A DNA stretch of 64,000 nucleotides from JAGLON01 sp041394985 (GTDB lineage: Bacteria > Zixibacteria > MSB-5A5 > GN15 > JAAZOE01). The notes below the pieces were generated by a model. It ran no database searches. It was not told the DNA's origin and saw only the letters and a list, made by a program, of their open reading frames with translations. The stretch is from contig JAWLBI010000001.1 in the NCBI GenBank assembly GCA_041394985.1, positions 4,278,001 to 4,342,000 on the forward strand. Direction: 5' to 3'. Each line of letters begins with the position of its first letter. Within the stretch, counting starts at the first letter, position 1. Below are positions 35,695 to 43,162 of this stretch, in pieces. A program made the translations under genes and the position numbers.

Positions 35695-36366
35695 CTATTC
35701 GCGCGGCAAAAGATGCACCAGTGCCAATACCGAAACATACTTAGCCCCTGCCGCCCGCATTAATTCCGCGGCCTCATTCATGCTCTGCCCGGTGGCATAA
35801 ATATCATCGAAAATGAGGACATGCTTGCCGGAAACGGATTCGGGAGATGTCAGACGATACCTGAGTGTCCGGTCCCCTTTTCTCTCAGTCCACGATCGGT
35901 TCTTCTGCGGCTTGCCGATCTTCGCCGGGATAATCAGGTCGTCCAAGAATGGCCAACCGAGTCGCTCGCAGAAACAGGAGGTTATGGCCGCTACGGTCGG
36001 ATACGAACGTGGTCGCGAATCGGGGATAATGGTCACGATATCGGGCGGATTATCCAGAGGATTTTCTAAAAAGAAATCGGATACGGCAGTAACAAATATT
36101 GATCTGGCCTGTTCGGAGTTCTCGTTTTTCAACTCCCGAATCAATCCTCCAACTACCGATGATCGGTGAAAATCGTCAAATTCCTGCCGCCAGAGACATA
36201 ACGAACCGTCGAAGGGCCCGGGGAGTTCTTCCAAGTCTTTACCAGGCAATTGATTCAAAGCCTCCTGGCGTTGTTCAGACCTAAAAAATGAGAAGATATA
36301 TCTATCAAAAAAATCTCGAACCGCCATGGGGAAAATATGCGCAAAAACTCCTGTAATGGCAATCAC
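35695..36366 (-). CDS. ComF-like phosphoribosyltransferase-fold protein
   Basis: The 223-residue protein has the type I PRTase PRPP loop VLIFDDIYATGQSMNEA near the C-terminus and DIVTIIPDSRPRS in the middle, as in ComF/GntX proteins. The N-terminal zinc-finger cysteines of standard ComF are absent. Start is uncertain: GTG 36366 or ATG 36327 (MAVRDFF); neither has a good ribosome site. A DNA-uptake role is not supported by neighbours. Confidence 0.72.
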   Translation of the reverse strand: MIAITGVFAHIFPMAVRDFFDRYIFSFFRSEQRQEALNQLPGKDLEELPGPFDGSLCLWRQEFDDFHRSSVVGGLIRELKNENSEQARSIFVTAVSDFFLENPLDNPPDIVTIIPDSRPRSYPTVAAITSCFCERLGWPFLDDLIIPAKIGKPQKNRSWTERKGDRTLRYRLTSPESVSGKHVLIFDDIYATGQSMNEAAELMRAAGAKYVSVLALVHLLPRE

Positions 36367-36442
36367 TTACTTAATTCCCTTTTCATGGATTGACAGGGAA
36401 ATAAATAATAGAAAACCTTTGGAACAAAGCGGAAACCTGCCG

Positions 36443-36464
36443 TGTTTAATTGGGTAATTAAACA
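36443..36464. promoter_or_regulatory. operator-like inverted repeat upstream of HMA protein gene
   Basis: TGTTTAATT (36443-36451) and AATTAAACA (36456-36464) are a perfect 9-bp inverted repeat around GGGT. It sits 22 bases upstream of the -35 box, suiting a metal-responsive regulator, though none is encoded nearby. Confidence 0.45.
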
Positions 36465-36485
36465 GGACAAAAACTCTACCTTTTC

Positions 36486-36516
36486 TTGACTGTTTGTGAA
36501 CGGAAAAATTTTTAAT
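36486..36516 (+). promoter_or_regulatory. possible promoter, TTGACT with TTTAAT
   Basis: TTGACT (36486-36491) and TTTAAT (36511-36516) are 19 bases apart, long for sigma70; a metal-sensing activator could compensate. The GTG start follows at 36542 behind AGGAGG. Confidence 0.4.
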
Positions 36517-36541
36517 TAACGCTACATCTTAGGAGGATTAA

Positions 36542-37063
36542 GTGAAGAAGCAGTTACTGACAGCAATGACCGTTGTATTGACCGTATTATTCGTCTTCAG
36601 CGGTTCCGTATTTGCCGGTTCCTGCAGCGGCGGCGCCACGAAGAGCGCGTCGGCCTGTACCGGCACCAAGGCTTCTGTTGACGCGATGAAAACCGCAGCC
36701 ACGACAACCGATGGCAGCACGGTTGTTCTGACCGTCTCTAAGATGACCTGTGGAAGTTGCGTCAAGCATGTCACCCAGACCCTGACCGCTATCGACGGCG
36801 TCCAGAAGGTCGACGTGAGCCTCGAAAAAGGCACCGCGACGGTGGCATACGACAAGACCAAGAAAGTCGACGAATCAATGCTCGTGGCCGCTTTGGTAAA
36901 AGCCGGTTATCCGACCAAGCTTGCCAATGCCACGACTGCCGATGCGAAGACGGACAAAGCAGGATGCGATCCGGCCGCCTGTGCCGACAAGAAAGGCTGT
37001 GACCCGGCCGCTTGCGCTGCCAAGCCCGGCTGCGATCCGGCTGCATGCACCGGTAAAAAATAA
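36542..37063 (+). CDS. secreted heavy-metal-associated (HMA) protein with CDPAAC repeats
   Basis: GTG start behind a perfect AGGAGG. The 173-residue protein has a signal peptide (to about VFAGSC), a MerP/CopZ-like HMA domain with MTCGSC (C70, C73; domain about 60-128), then a tail with three copies of GCDPAAC at an 11-residue period (about 141-169). It probably binds Cu, Hg, Zn or a related ion in the periplasm. The repeats add six cysteines. No mer or cop genes are adjacent; a terminator follows at once. Confidence 0.85.
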   Translation: MKKQLLTAMTVVLTVLFVFSGSVFAGSCSGGATKSASACTGTKASVDAMKTAATTTDGSTVVLTVSKMTCGSCVKHVTQTLTAIDGVQKVDVSLEKGTATVAYDKTKKVDESMLVAALVKAGYPTKLANATTADAKTDKAGCDPAACADKKGCDPAACAAKPGCDPAACTGKK

Positions 37064-37094
37064 CCAAGCGCTGAAAAGCGATTGAAGTCTGATC

Positions 37095-37123
37095 AAGGCG
37101 GGAGACTTTTTCCCGCCTTTTTT
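37095..37123 (+). terminator. intrinsic terminator after HMA protein gene
   Basis: AAGGCGGGA (37095-37103) pairs with TCCCGCCTT (37111-37119); a T run follows. Confidence 0.9.
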
Positions 37124-37124
37124 A

Positions 37125-37154
37125 TTGCCGGGACGTAGAAGATATACCTATATT
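37125..37154 (+). promoter_or_regulatory. promoter for leaderless barrel-protein transcript
   Basis: TTGCCG (37125-37130), 18 bases, TATATT (37149-37154). ATG 37163 is eight bases beyond, with no Shine-Dalgarno. The -35 box begins right after the terminator. Confidence 0.45.
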
Positions 37155-37162
37155 GAGCCGTC

Positions 37163-38110
37163 ATGAGAAAACTATTCGAATATATTGTCTTAATTATCTG
37201 CCTGTTCGGAGCATCTGCGCAGGCTACGAAATATGCCGGCGAACCATTCTCACTCGGTGTCGGCGCGAACGCGCTCGGTATGGGCGGCGCTGTCGTCGCA
37301 GGGCCGTACAATGCAACGGCGGGCTACTGGAATCCGGCCGGACTGGCCTTTACCGCTCCCGGCAAGCAGCTCTATACCATGCACTCCGAAACATTCGGAT
37401 CGCTTTTAAATCAGGATTATATCGGATTCTCTTCTCATAATGGTCGCACGACCGGCCTCACCAGTTTCGGTCTCTATCTCTATTACCTCGGCGGCGGCGG
37501 TATTAAAATCACCGGCTTCGACACGGACTCCCAGTATCCGTATGTCATCCGCGAGGAAAACCATTTCGATATCCAATTCGGAGCCTCTTTGGCAGGGCGA
37601 GCACGAGATAATATCAGTTATGGTATTACCGCCAAAGTAATTTATCGGGATATTGCGGTCGAGACCGCCTATGGGTTGGGGCTCGATGCAGGAGTCGTCT
37701 ACAAAGTCGATACCATGATCACTGCGGCTCTTGCCGTAACCGATATCACCTCGACATTCCTCGCCTATTCCAACGATAATACCGAAACGATTTATCCCGC
37801 GGTCAAACCGGGTCTGTCGATTCGCTTCGCCCGCCCGCATGTTTCCATTCTGCTGTCCGGACAGTCGATCATCCGCTTTGAAGGTCGGAAGCAGAATGCC
37901 GAATTATGGCAGGGAGAAATCTCGGCCGATTTCCAGGCCGGGATGGAGGTCGCCTATCGCGGTGTTGCCTTCGGACGCGTCGGTTATGATCAGGATCGTC
38001 TGACGGCCGGTCTCGGCGCAATCATAAACAGGTATGTTATAGATTTGGCGTATCTGCATCACAATGACCTGGATGAAACATTCCGCATCTCGGCCGGCGT
38101 AAATTTCTAA
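37163..38110 (+). CDS. PorV/PorQ-like (UPF0164) outer-membrane protein
   Basis: The 315-residue protein has a signal peptide (to about SAQATK) followed by FSLGVGANALGMGGAVVA and YWNPAGLA, the hallmark N-terminus of PorV/PorQ-type FadL-like barrels. The rest is amphipathic beta strands ending in Phe (ISAGVNF), as expected for a BAM substrate. PorV serves type IX secretion in Bacteroidetes; no other type IX gene is present here, so only the fold is claimed. Confidence 0.82.
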   Translation: MRKLFEYIVLIICLFGASAQATKYAGEPFSLGVGANALGMGGAVVAGPYNATAGYWNPAGLAFTAPGKQLYTMHSETFGSLLNQDYIGFSSHNGRTTGLTSFGLYLYYLGGGGIKITGFDTDSQYPYVIREENHFDIQFGASLAGRARDNISYGITAKVIYRDIAVETAYGLGLDAGVVYKVDTMITAALAVTDITSTFLAYSNDNTETIYPAVKPGLSIRFARPHVSILLSGQSIIRFEGRKQNAELWQGEISADFQAGMEVAYRGVAFGRVGYDQDRLTAGLGAIINRYVIDLAYLHHNDLDETFRISAGVNF

Positions 38111-38279
38111 TTGAAACACCCGCCCAATTCAAATTTCATACCCATCGGCAACGAATAGTATTACTATCGTACTAATTTTCCTCATACGGGGATAAAATCG
38201 TTATTTTCCCCCAATATTCGACATGCCGATTTCCTCTCCGGAAAATAGAATGTTCAAAGAAGAAACTTTCCTCACAAGG

Positions 38280-38394
38280 AGGGGTAACGGCTGAAGATTT
38301 TTATAAATTTCGCCGCGATTTCTCTCGACAATGATAATATGTAACAGAGGATTGGGTTTCTGTCGCAACACCCTTCAGCGAGGTCACCCCTCGC
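38280..38394 (+). ncRNA. candidate structured 5' leader RNA of lipoprotein gene
   Basis: In the 333-base gap 38111-38443, AGGGGT (38280-38285) pairs with ACCCCT (38386-38391) and GCTGAAG (38290-38296) with CTTCAGC (38373-38379), enclosing about 76 nt with an inner hairpin ACAGA/TCTGT (38344-38348, 38359-38363). A competing 6-bp hairpin GCGAGG/CCTCGC (38378-38383, 38389-38394) uses the same 3' bases. This is switch-like but matches no riboswitch I know. The rest of the gap is A+T-rich without a gene. Confidence 0.45.
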
Positions 38395-38443
38395 GCTAAT
38401 CCAGTAAATAATTAACCCAGATAAACCAGAGAGAGGAACGTTT

Positions 38444-39160
38444 ATGATCTATCGACTTTATTCCGGCGCGGTATTGCTGGCCATCATCGGACTGCTCGGC
38501 CTGTTTGGCTGCTCCGATAATACCTTCAGCTCTTCGACAACGCAAGTCAGCGAAGATGCTCCGGCCAGCGCCTATGTTCCGCTGAATCAGGGGTGGCGCA
38601 TCAGCTATGTTCAGATGGAGCCGGAAGTCGCATATTATAATATCGAAGTTACCGACCCCGTTAACATCTCCGGACATGCCGGATATGTTATCCGGAGGAC
38701 GAATACATCGACCAATCAGGTAACATATAATTACCGATATGCCGCCGATAATGCCGTTTTTGAAAGTTATTCCACGGCCGATCCGGGCGTTCGAATCCTT
38801 GACGGCCCATTTGCAGTCGGCCACTCCTGGAATCGATATAACACGACCGTTGGCGGCGGAACCAATGATGGCGATACCGATACAACCACTTCCGGAGACG
38901 ATCCGCAGCTCGGGTCGATCCCCGGTGACGATTATCAGACGATGTCGATCGTGGCGATAGAATCGGTGGCCGCAATGGACGGTCATACATACGGCAATTG
39001 CATAAAGGTCGCATGGCAGATTGGCGAATATGCATATAACTATTACTGGTATGCCGCCGGTATCGGCCTCGTGAAATTCGAGAGCGTTACTAATGCGCTT
39101 GCCGCCGACGATAGTGATGTTCTCACTATTATGAGCGATTACGCGGATATTCAATATTAA
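38444..39160 (+). CDS. lipoprotein of unknown function
   Basis: The 238-residue protein starts behind GAGAGG. Signal peptide with lipobox LFGC (Cys about 24), then Ser/Thr-rich linker. The mature part is Tyr-rich with NQGWRISYVQ, GHSWNRY and a YYWYAAGIGLVKFES motif like that of secreted lipoproteins with a small beta domain. Exact role unknown. Preceded by a possible regulatory RNA and closed by a strong terminator. Confidence 0.75.
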   Translation: MIYRLYSGAVLLAIIGLLGLFGCSDNTFSSSTTQVSEDAPASAYVPLNQGWRISYVQMEPEVAYYNIEVTDPVNISGHAGYVIRRTNTSTNQVTYNYRYAADNAVFESYSTADPGVRILDGPFAVGHSWNRYNTTVGGGTNDGDTDTTTSGDDPQLGSIPGDDYQTMSIVAIESVAAMDGHTYGNCIKVAWQIGEYAYNYYWYAAGIGLVKFESVTNALAADDSDVLTIMSDYADIQY

Positions 39161-39180
39161 CCTCCTGAAAACCCAAACCG

Positions 39181-39211
39181 AGCCGACCGATGCATATCGG
39201 TCGGCTTTTTT
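39181..39211 (+). terminator. intrinsic terminator after lipoprotein gene
   Basis: AGCCGACCGAT and ATCGGTCGGCT form an 11-bp stem closed by GCAT, then TTTTTT. Confidence 0.93.
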
Positions 39212-39353
39212 GTTTTTTATCATGATGTAATACATCCTACTTTTCACTTGCGACCCGCGATTGCGTTGCGTACTTTTTCCTAACATCAATTAAAGCTTCA
39301 CTCCAACCGCCCGCCTGAGCGGTGAAACATAATTTGCGCCGATTGGAGGCCCC

Positions 39354-40751
39354 GTGGAATTTATCAACAGTATTTTCAGCACTCTCGGCTCCTACATCTG
39401 GGAATTTCCCGAAGAATTCCCCCTGATGCTTATTATCCTGCTGGGAACCGGATTGTTTGTGTCGTTCCGCCTCGGATGGATACAGTTGCGTCGCGTCAAG
39501 CACGCCATAGACATCACACGAGGGAAATACGACAATCCGGAACACGAAGGGGATATTTCACATTTTCAGGCGCTCTCCACGGCCCTCTCGGCAACTATCG
39601 GTATCGGCAACATTGCCGGAGTCGCAACAGCCATCCACTATGGCGGTCCGGGCGCCTTGTTCTGGATGTGGGTGACCGGAATCCTCGGAACGTCTCTTAA
39701 ATATGCCGAGTGCACGCTGTCGATGAAATACCGCAAAATCAACCCCGACGGTTCGGCATCCGGCGGACCGATGTATTATATCGAACATGCCCTTGGATGG
39801 AAGTGGCTGGCTATCATATTTGCGGCGGCCGCCTCGATGTGCGCGCTGGCCACCGGCAATGCGGTTCAAGCCAATACCGTCGCAGATCAGCTCAAGTCCG
39901 ATTTCGGCATCAGCGTCTATGTTACCGGCGCCGTCATCGCAGTTCTCGTCGCCATGGTCATTCTGGGCGGCATTAAGCGCATTGGCAGAGTTACCTCGAT
40001 ACTCTCACCATTGATGACCGTCATCTATGTCATCGGGGCGCTGTCCATCCTCATCATACACATCGATCAGGTTCCCGGAGCATTCGCCACGATTTTTTCC
40101 TCTGCCTTCTCCGCCGAAGGGGCAACGGCAGGATTTGCCGGAGCGACATTTATGCACTGTCTCATCTGGGGCGTCAAACGAGGATTATTCTCCAACGAGG
40201 CCGGGCAGGGATCGGCGCCTATCGCGCATGCCGCCGCTAAAACCGATGAACCGGTTCGCGAGGGCACTGTCGCCATGATGGGACCATACATTGACACCAT
40301 TACGATCTGCTCGCTGACCGGACTCGTCATCGTTATTACCGGAGCATGGAATGCCGTCGATGCCGCAGGTAATGGTCTTTTTCTGAATGGATCTCCCCTG
40401 ACCTCGTATGCATTTTCCCAGGGATTGGCTGTAATTGGCGGATGGGGTGGATACATCGTCACCGCGGCGGTTTTATTATTCGCGACATCCACTATTATTT
40501 CCTGGTCGTACTATGGCGACCGGTCGATTCAATATCTCTTCGGAGATAAGGTCATTTTCCCGTATCGCATACTGTTTTGCATTATGATTTTCTGGGGAGC
40601 GGTAAGCCGCCTGGAAGTTGCCTGGGCCTTCGGCGATTTCGGCCTTGGATTGATGGCGCTGCCGAACCTCATCGCACTCGTTGCCCTCTCGGGCGTTGTC
40701 GTCAAACTGACGAACGATTACTATTCGCGCGAACACATCCCGTACAAATAA
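39354..40751 (+). CDS. AGCS-family sodium:alanine/glycine symporter
   Basis: GTG start behind TTGGAGG. The 465-residue protein has about ten helices and the family blocks ALSATIGIGNIAGVATAI, GPGALFWMWVTGILGTSLKYAE, GGPMYYIE and SNEAGQGSAPIAHAAAKT. It imports small neutral amino acids with Na+. It is monocistronic between two terminator regions. Confidence 0.93.
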   Translation: MEFINSIFSTLGSYIWEFPEEFPLMLIILLGTGLFVSFRLGWIQLRRVKHAIDITRGKYDNPEHEGDISHFQALSTALSATIGIGNIAGVATAIHYGGPGALFWMWVTGILGTSLKYAECTLSMKYRKINPDGSASGGPMYYIEHALGWKWLAIIFAAAASMCALATGNAVQANTVADQLKSDFGISVYVTGAVIAVLVAMVILGGIKRIGRVTSILSPLMTVIYVIGALSILIIHIDQVPGAFATIFSSAFSAEGATAGFAGATFMHCLIWGVKRGLFSNEAGQGSAPIAHAAAKTDEPVREGTVAMMGPYIDTITICSLTGLVIVITGAWNAVDAAGNGLFLNGSPLTSYAFSQGLAVIGGWGGYIVTAAVLLFATSTIISWSYYGDRSIQYLFGDKVIFPYRILFCIMIFWGAVSRLEVAWAFGDFGLGLMALPNLIALVALSGVVVKLTNDYYSREHIPYK

Positions 40752-40764
40752 TTCCGAATGACAT

Positions 40765-40806
40765 AAAAAAAACCGGATGATCGACGGTCCTTGTCGGTCA
40801 TCCGGT
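40765..40806 (-). terminator. intrinsic terminator of H1-like/SWIB gene
   Basis: On the minus strand ACCGGATGA and TCATCCGGT pair (40798-40806 with 40772-40780), a nested CGAC/GTCG stem closes the loop, and a run of eight T follows (40765-40772). Confidence 0.8.
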
Positions 40807-40838
40807 AACGTGAAGTCCAGTTGTCAAAGCGAGAGTGT

Positions 40839-41396
40839 CTAGCTTAAGTGACCGCTGATAAGCTTGGTCATCTCGAACATATTGACTTTTTTCTTCTTGC
40901 CGAAGACTGCGAGCAGTTTATCGTCAGCAATGATTTCCCGTTTGTTTTCCGGGTTCTGCAATTTGTTCTTCTTGATGTAGTCCCAAACTTTCTTGGTGAC
41001 TTCAGTCCGAGGAAGCGGCTTTGAACCGACGATGGCGGCAAGCTCGGCAGACGGCGTCATCGGTTTCATGAAGGCCGCATTCGGTTTGCGCTTTGTCGCT
41101 GTTTTTTTTGTCGTCTTCTTCATAGTTTTTTTTGGTGCTTTCTTAGCTACTTTCTTAGTGGTTTTCTTGGCGGCCGGTTTCTTGGCCACTTTCTTCTTCG
41201 GAGCGGCTTTCTTCTTGGCGGCCGGTTTCTTCTTCGGAGCTGCCTTCTTCGCCGTTGTCTTCTTCGTCACTTTCTTCTTCGTTGTTACTTTCTTCGTCAC
41301 TTTCTTTTTAGTGGTTGCTTTCTTGGCGGCGGGTTTCTTGGCTGCCGGTTTCTTAGCCGTTTTCTTGGCGGCGGGTTTCTTCTTTGCAGTTGCCAT
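40839..41396 (-). CDS. histone-H1-like Lys/Ala-rich protein with SWIB domain
   Basis: The 185-residue protein has residues 1 to about 105 almost entirely K, A, P and T in AKKPAAKK / TKKKVTKK type repeats, like eukaryotic H1 tails and chlamydial Hc proteins. Residues about 108-183 form a SWIB/MDM2 domain (MTPSAELAAIVG, LPRTEVTKKVWDYIKKNKLQ, DDKLLAVFGKKKKVNMFEM). It probably binds DNA electrostatically and helps organise the nucleoid. The repetitive coding DNA makes length variable and assembly-sensitive. Confidence 0.9.
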   Translation of the reverse strand: MATAKKKPAAKKTAKKPAAKKPAAKKATTKKKVTKKVTTKKKVTKKTTAKKAAPKKKPAAKKKAAPKKKVAKKPAAKKTTKKVAKKAPKKTMKKTTKKTATKRKPNAAFMKPMTPSAELAAIVGSKPLPRTEVTKKVWDYIKKNKLQNPENKREIIADDKLLAVFGKKKKVNMFEMTKLISGHLS

Positions 41397-41602
41397 TGAT
41401 CAACTCCTTATTCATGTGTTACTCTATTCAACTCTATTCTTATCGTCCGGCTTTTTGAAGTCTTCACCTCTGAAGCAATACAACCAGTACATGCAAATGT
41501 GCATTATTTTTTATTTCATAGGCAACTAAAAAAACCTCGAAAGATTCATTTTTTTCAGGGGGATAATCCGCACCAGTTTTGAGTCATGAAATGCCCATTC
41601 GC

Positions 41603-41626
41603 AGCCGGCACCCCGGGGTACCGGCT
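41603..41626. repeat. near-perfect 24-bp palindrome
   Basis: AGCCGGCACCCC and GGGGTACCGGCT are complementary except at the CA/TA step. It lies 19 bases beyond the 3' end of the MBL-TPR gene and could end its transcript, but no T run follows on either strand. Confidence 0.4.
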
Positions 41627-41644
41627 GTGACCGGTGGCAATGCC

Positions 41645-42907
41645 CTACCCCTCTAATTCCTCAAGGAGGTCTTTGGTCCCCTGATGTTCGGGATTAATCT
41701 CCAGTGCCTTCTTCAGACATCGGATGGCCTCCTTCTTGTTCCCTGCTTCCTTATATGCAATCCCCATGGACCGATAGCAGAATCCGGCATAATCCCCCTC
41801 GGGATACTCCTCGACCGAGATACTGAAGAATTTGACGGCATCCATCTTCTTATCATTTGAATACAACTTGTACCCAATGATGAGAGAGGTCACCTCATCG
41901 AAGCCATACTCCTCGGATTCGGTCGCCTTCAGTTTATGATACAGTGCCACGGCAGCGTCGATGCCTTCGTCCCGATAGGCATAATATATCGGTCTGTAGA
42001 TATCCTTCGTCTCCGCCTTGGGGTGTTGGGCATCCTCTATTCCATCGGCAATGCACGTCAACCAATGATCTCTGGACGTATAACTACCGTCATAGGACTC
42101 GAATTGCTTCAGGGCATCTTCCTCCTGTAGAGTAGCCTTATCCTTTCCCGAGGCCAATCCTTCGCGCACGATGTCCTCCGACGTACTGAGCATATGGAGA
42201 AACTTGCGGGCGTCGTCCATCGTGCAATCGGCTCCGTGTCCGGGGATTATTTTTACGTCCTCGGGAAGTATCGCCAACAGCCGGGCTACCGTCTCCGGAT
42301 ACTCCAGGACATTCCCGGTTTTACCGTCGACCGAGGGAAAATGAAACCCATTGAGGATGGCTCCGACAAAAACGATTTTCGACTGGACAAACCAGATGAT
42401 AATATCGCTGTTGTCGTGGGCTCCGCCGAAATACATCATGCGAATATCTTCATCGTTAAACCGCAGATTCAAGGAGTCGTCGAATTCGAGTTCAGGCAGG
42501 GCCTCTGAAGGAAACTCGTCGAACAGATAGCTGCCGCTCATGAGCCTCGACCGGACATTGCGATGCCCGATAATAAGGGGCTCTCGCCCGAAAGCCATAT
42601 TGCCGCCCGTGTGCTCAATATGAGAATGACTGCTGATAATGATTTTCGGATTGCCATAGCCGAGTTGCGCCAGCTGTTTTTTGAGCGCCTCGCCGGCCTC
42701 CTTTTCGCCGGCATCAACAATGAGCAACCCATCGGGACCGACCAAGGCCAATACCTTGACAGTATAGCCGCCGCCATCCGTTTCGAACTTATAGATATTT
42801 TCCGATAGTTTACTCACGGAATAGACCGAATCATCCTGTGCCCCCACAAGACCGGAACAGGTGTAGCATGCCAAAATCAGCACGATGTACCATTTCATGG
42901 ATTTCAT
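41645..42907 (-). CDS. secreted metallo-beta-lactamase-fold protein with TPR tail
   Basis: ATG 42907 is favoured (AAGGGAAAAG upstream; opens signal peptide WYIVLILACYTCSGLVGA). The 420-residue protein has an MBL fold (about 30-250) followed by TPR-like helices with ending MGIAYKEAGNKKEAIRCL. Zinc motif HSHIEH (94-99) has Glu where Asp normally sits. The later His is present in GGAHDNSD (H164) and IIPGHG, but the bridging Asp is Ala (VGAILNG, A183). One metal site is therefore probably lost. Periplasmic; substrate unknown. Confidence 0.82.
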   Translation of the reverse strand: MKSMKWYIVLILACYTCSGLVGAQDDSVYSVSKLSENIYKFETDGGGYTVKVLALVGPDGLLIVDAGEKEAGEALKKQLAQLGYGNPKIIISSHSHIEHTGGNMAFGREPLIIGHRNVRSRLMSGSYLFDEFPSEALPELEFDDSLNLRFNDEDIRMMYFGGAHDNSDIIIWFVQSKIVFVGAILNGFHFPSVDGKTGNVLEYPETVARLLAILPEDVKIIPGHGADCTMDDARKFLHMLSTSEDIVREGLASGKDKATLQEEDALKQFESYDGSYTSRDHWLTCIADGIEDAQHPKAETKDIYRPIYYAYRDEGIDAAVALYHKLKATESEEYGFDEVTSLIIGYKLYSNDKKMDAVKFFSISVEEYPEGDYAGFCYRSMGIAYKEAGNKKEAIRCLKKALEINPEHQGTKDLLEELEG

Positions 42908-43101
42908 ACTTTTCCCTTCCTTCCTACCGCATGCATCAAAGAACAAAGCCAAATTAGTCTATTTTGAGTATTGTCCGGTCGGGATAATTCTTGCAGGGAA
43001 AAGCGTGATAAAAAAAATATGGCCGTGGACTTATTGCCTCTCGGTCTAAATTAGTTCGGGTATTTCCCGAAAATATGTATATCGCTCGCTAAAGCGTTTT
43101 A

Positions 43102-43130
43102 TTGACAGAATGGCGCAGGTCGCCTATATT
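43102..43130 (+). promoter_or_regulatory. consensus promoter, TTGACA-17-TATATT
   Basis: A perfect -35 (43102-43107), ideal spacer and a one-mismatch -10 (43125-43130). The GTG start of the HYR/dockerin gene at 43163 follows a leader of about 26 nt containing CGGAGA. Confidence 0.8.
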
Positions 43131-43162
43131 GCGAATAGAGAATCTACTATCTCGGAGAGCAC

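Noticed and set aside
37163..38110. Type IX secretion locus
   Set aside because: Only a PorV-like barrel is present; no PorU, PorT, SprA or T9SS C-terminal signals were recognised in the window.
38396..39289. 297-codon open frame on the minus strand
   Set aside because: Overlaps the whole lipoprotein gene, its leader and its terminator, has no ribosome site, and its Ile/Gly/Cys-rich translation is not protein-like.
41100..41390. CRISPR-like periodic repeats
   Set aside because: The periodicity comes from Lys/Ala codons of the H1-like tail; repeats are degenerate and have no unique spacers. No CRISPR array was seen anywhere in the window.
40993..41529. Hydrophobic Phe/Val-rich open frame opposite the H1-like gene
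   Set aside because: It is the complement of Lys/Ala codons (AAG, GCC); apparent membrane segments are an artefact of the repeats.
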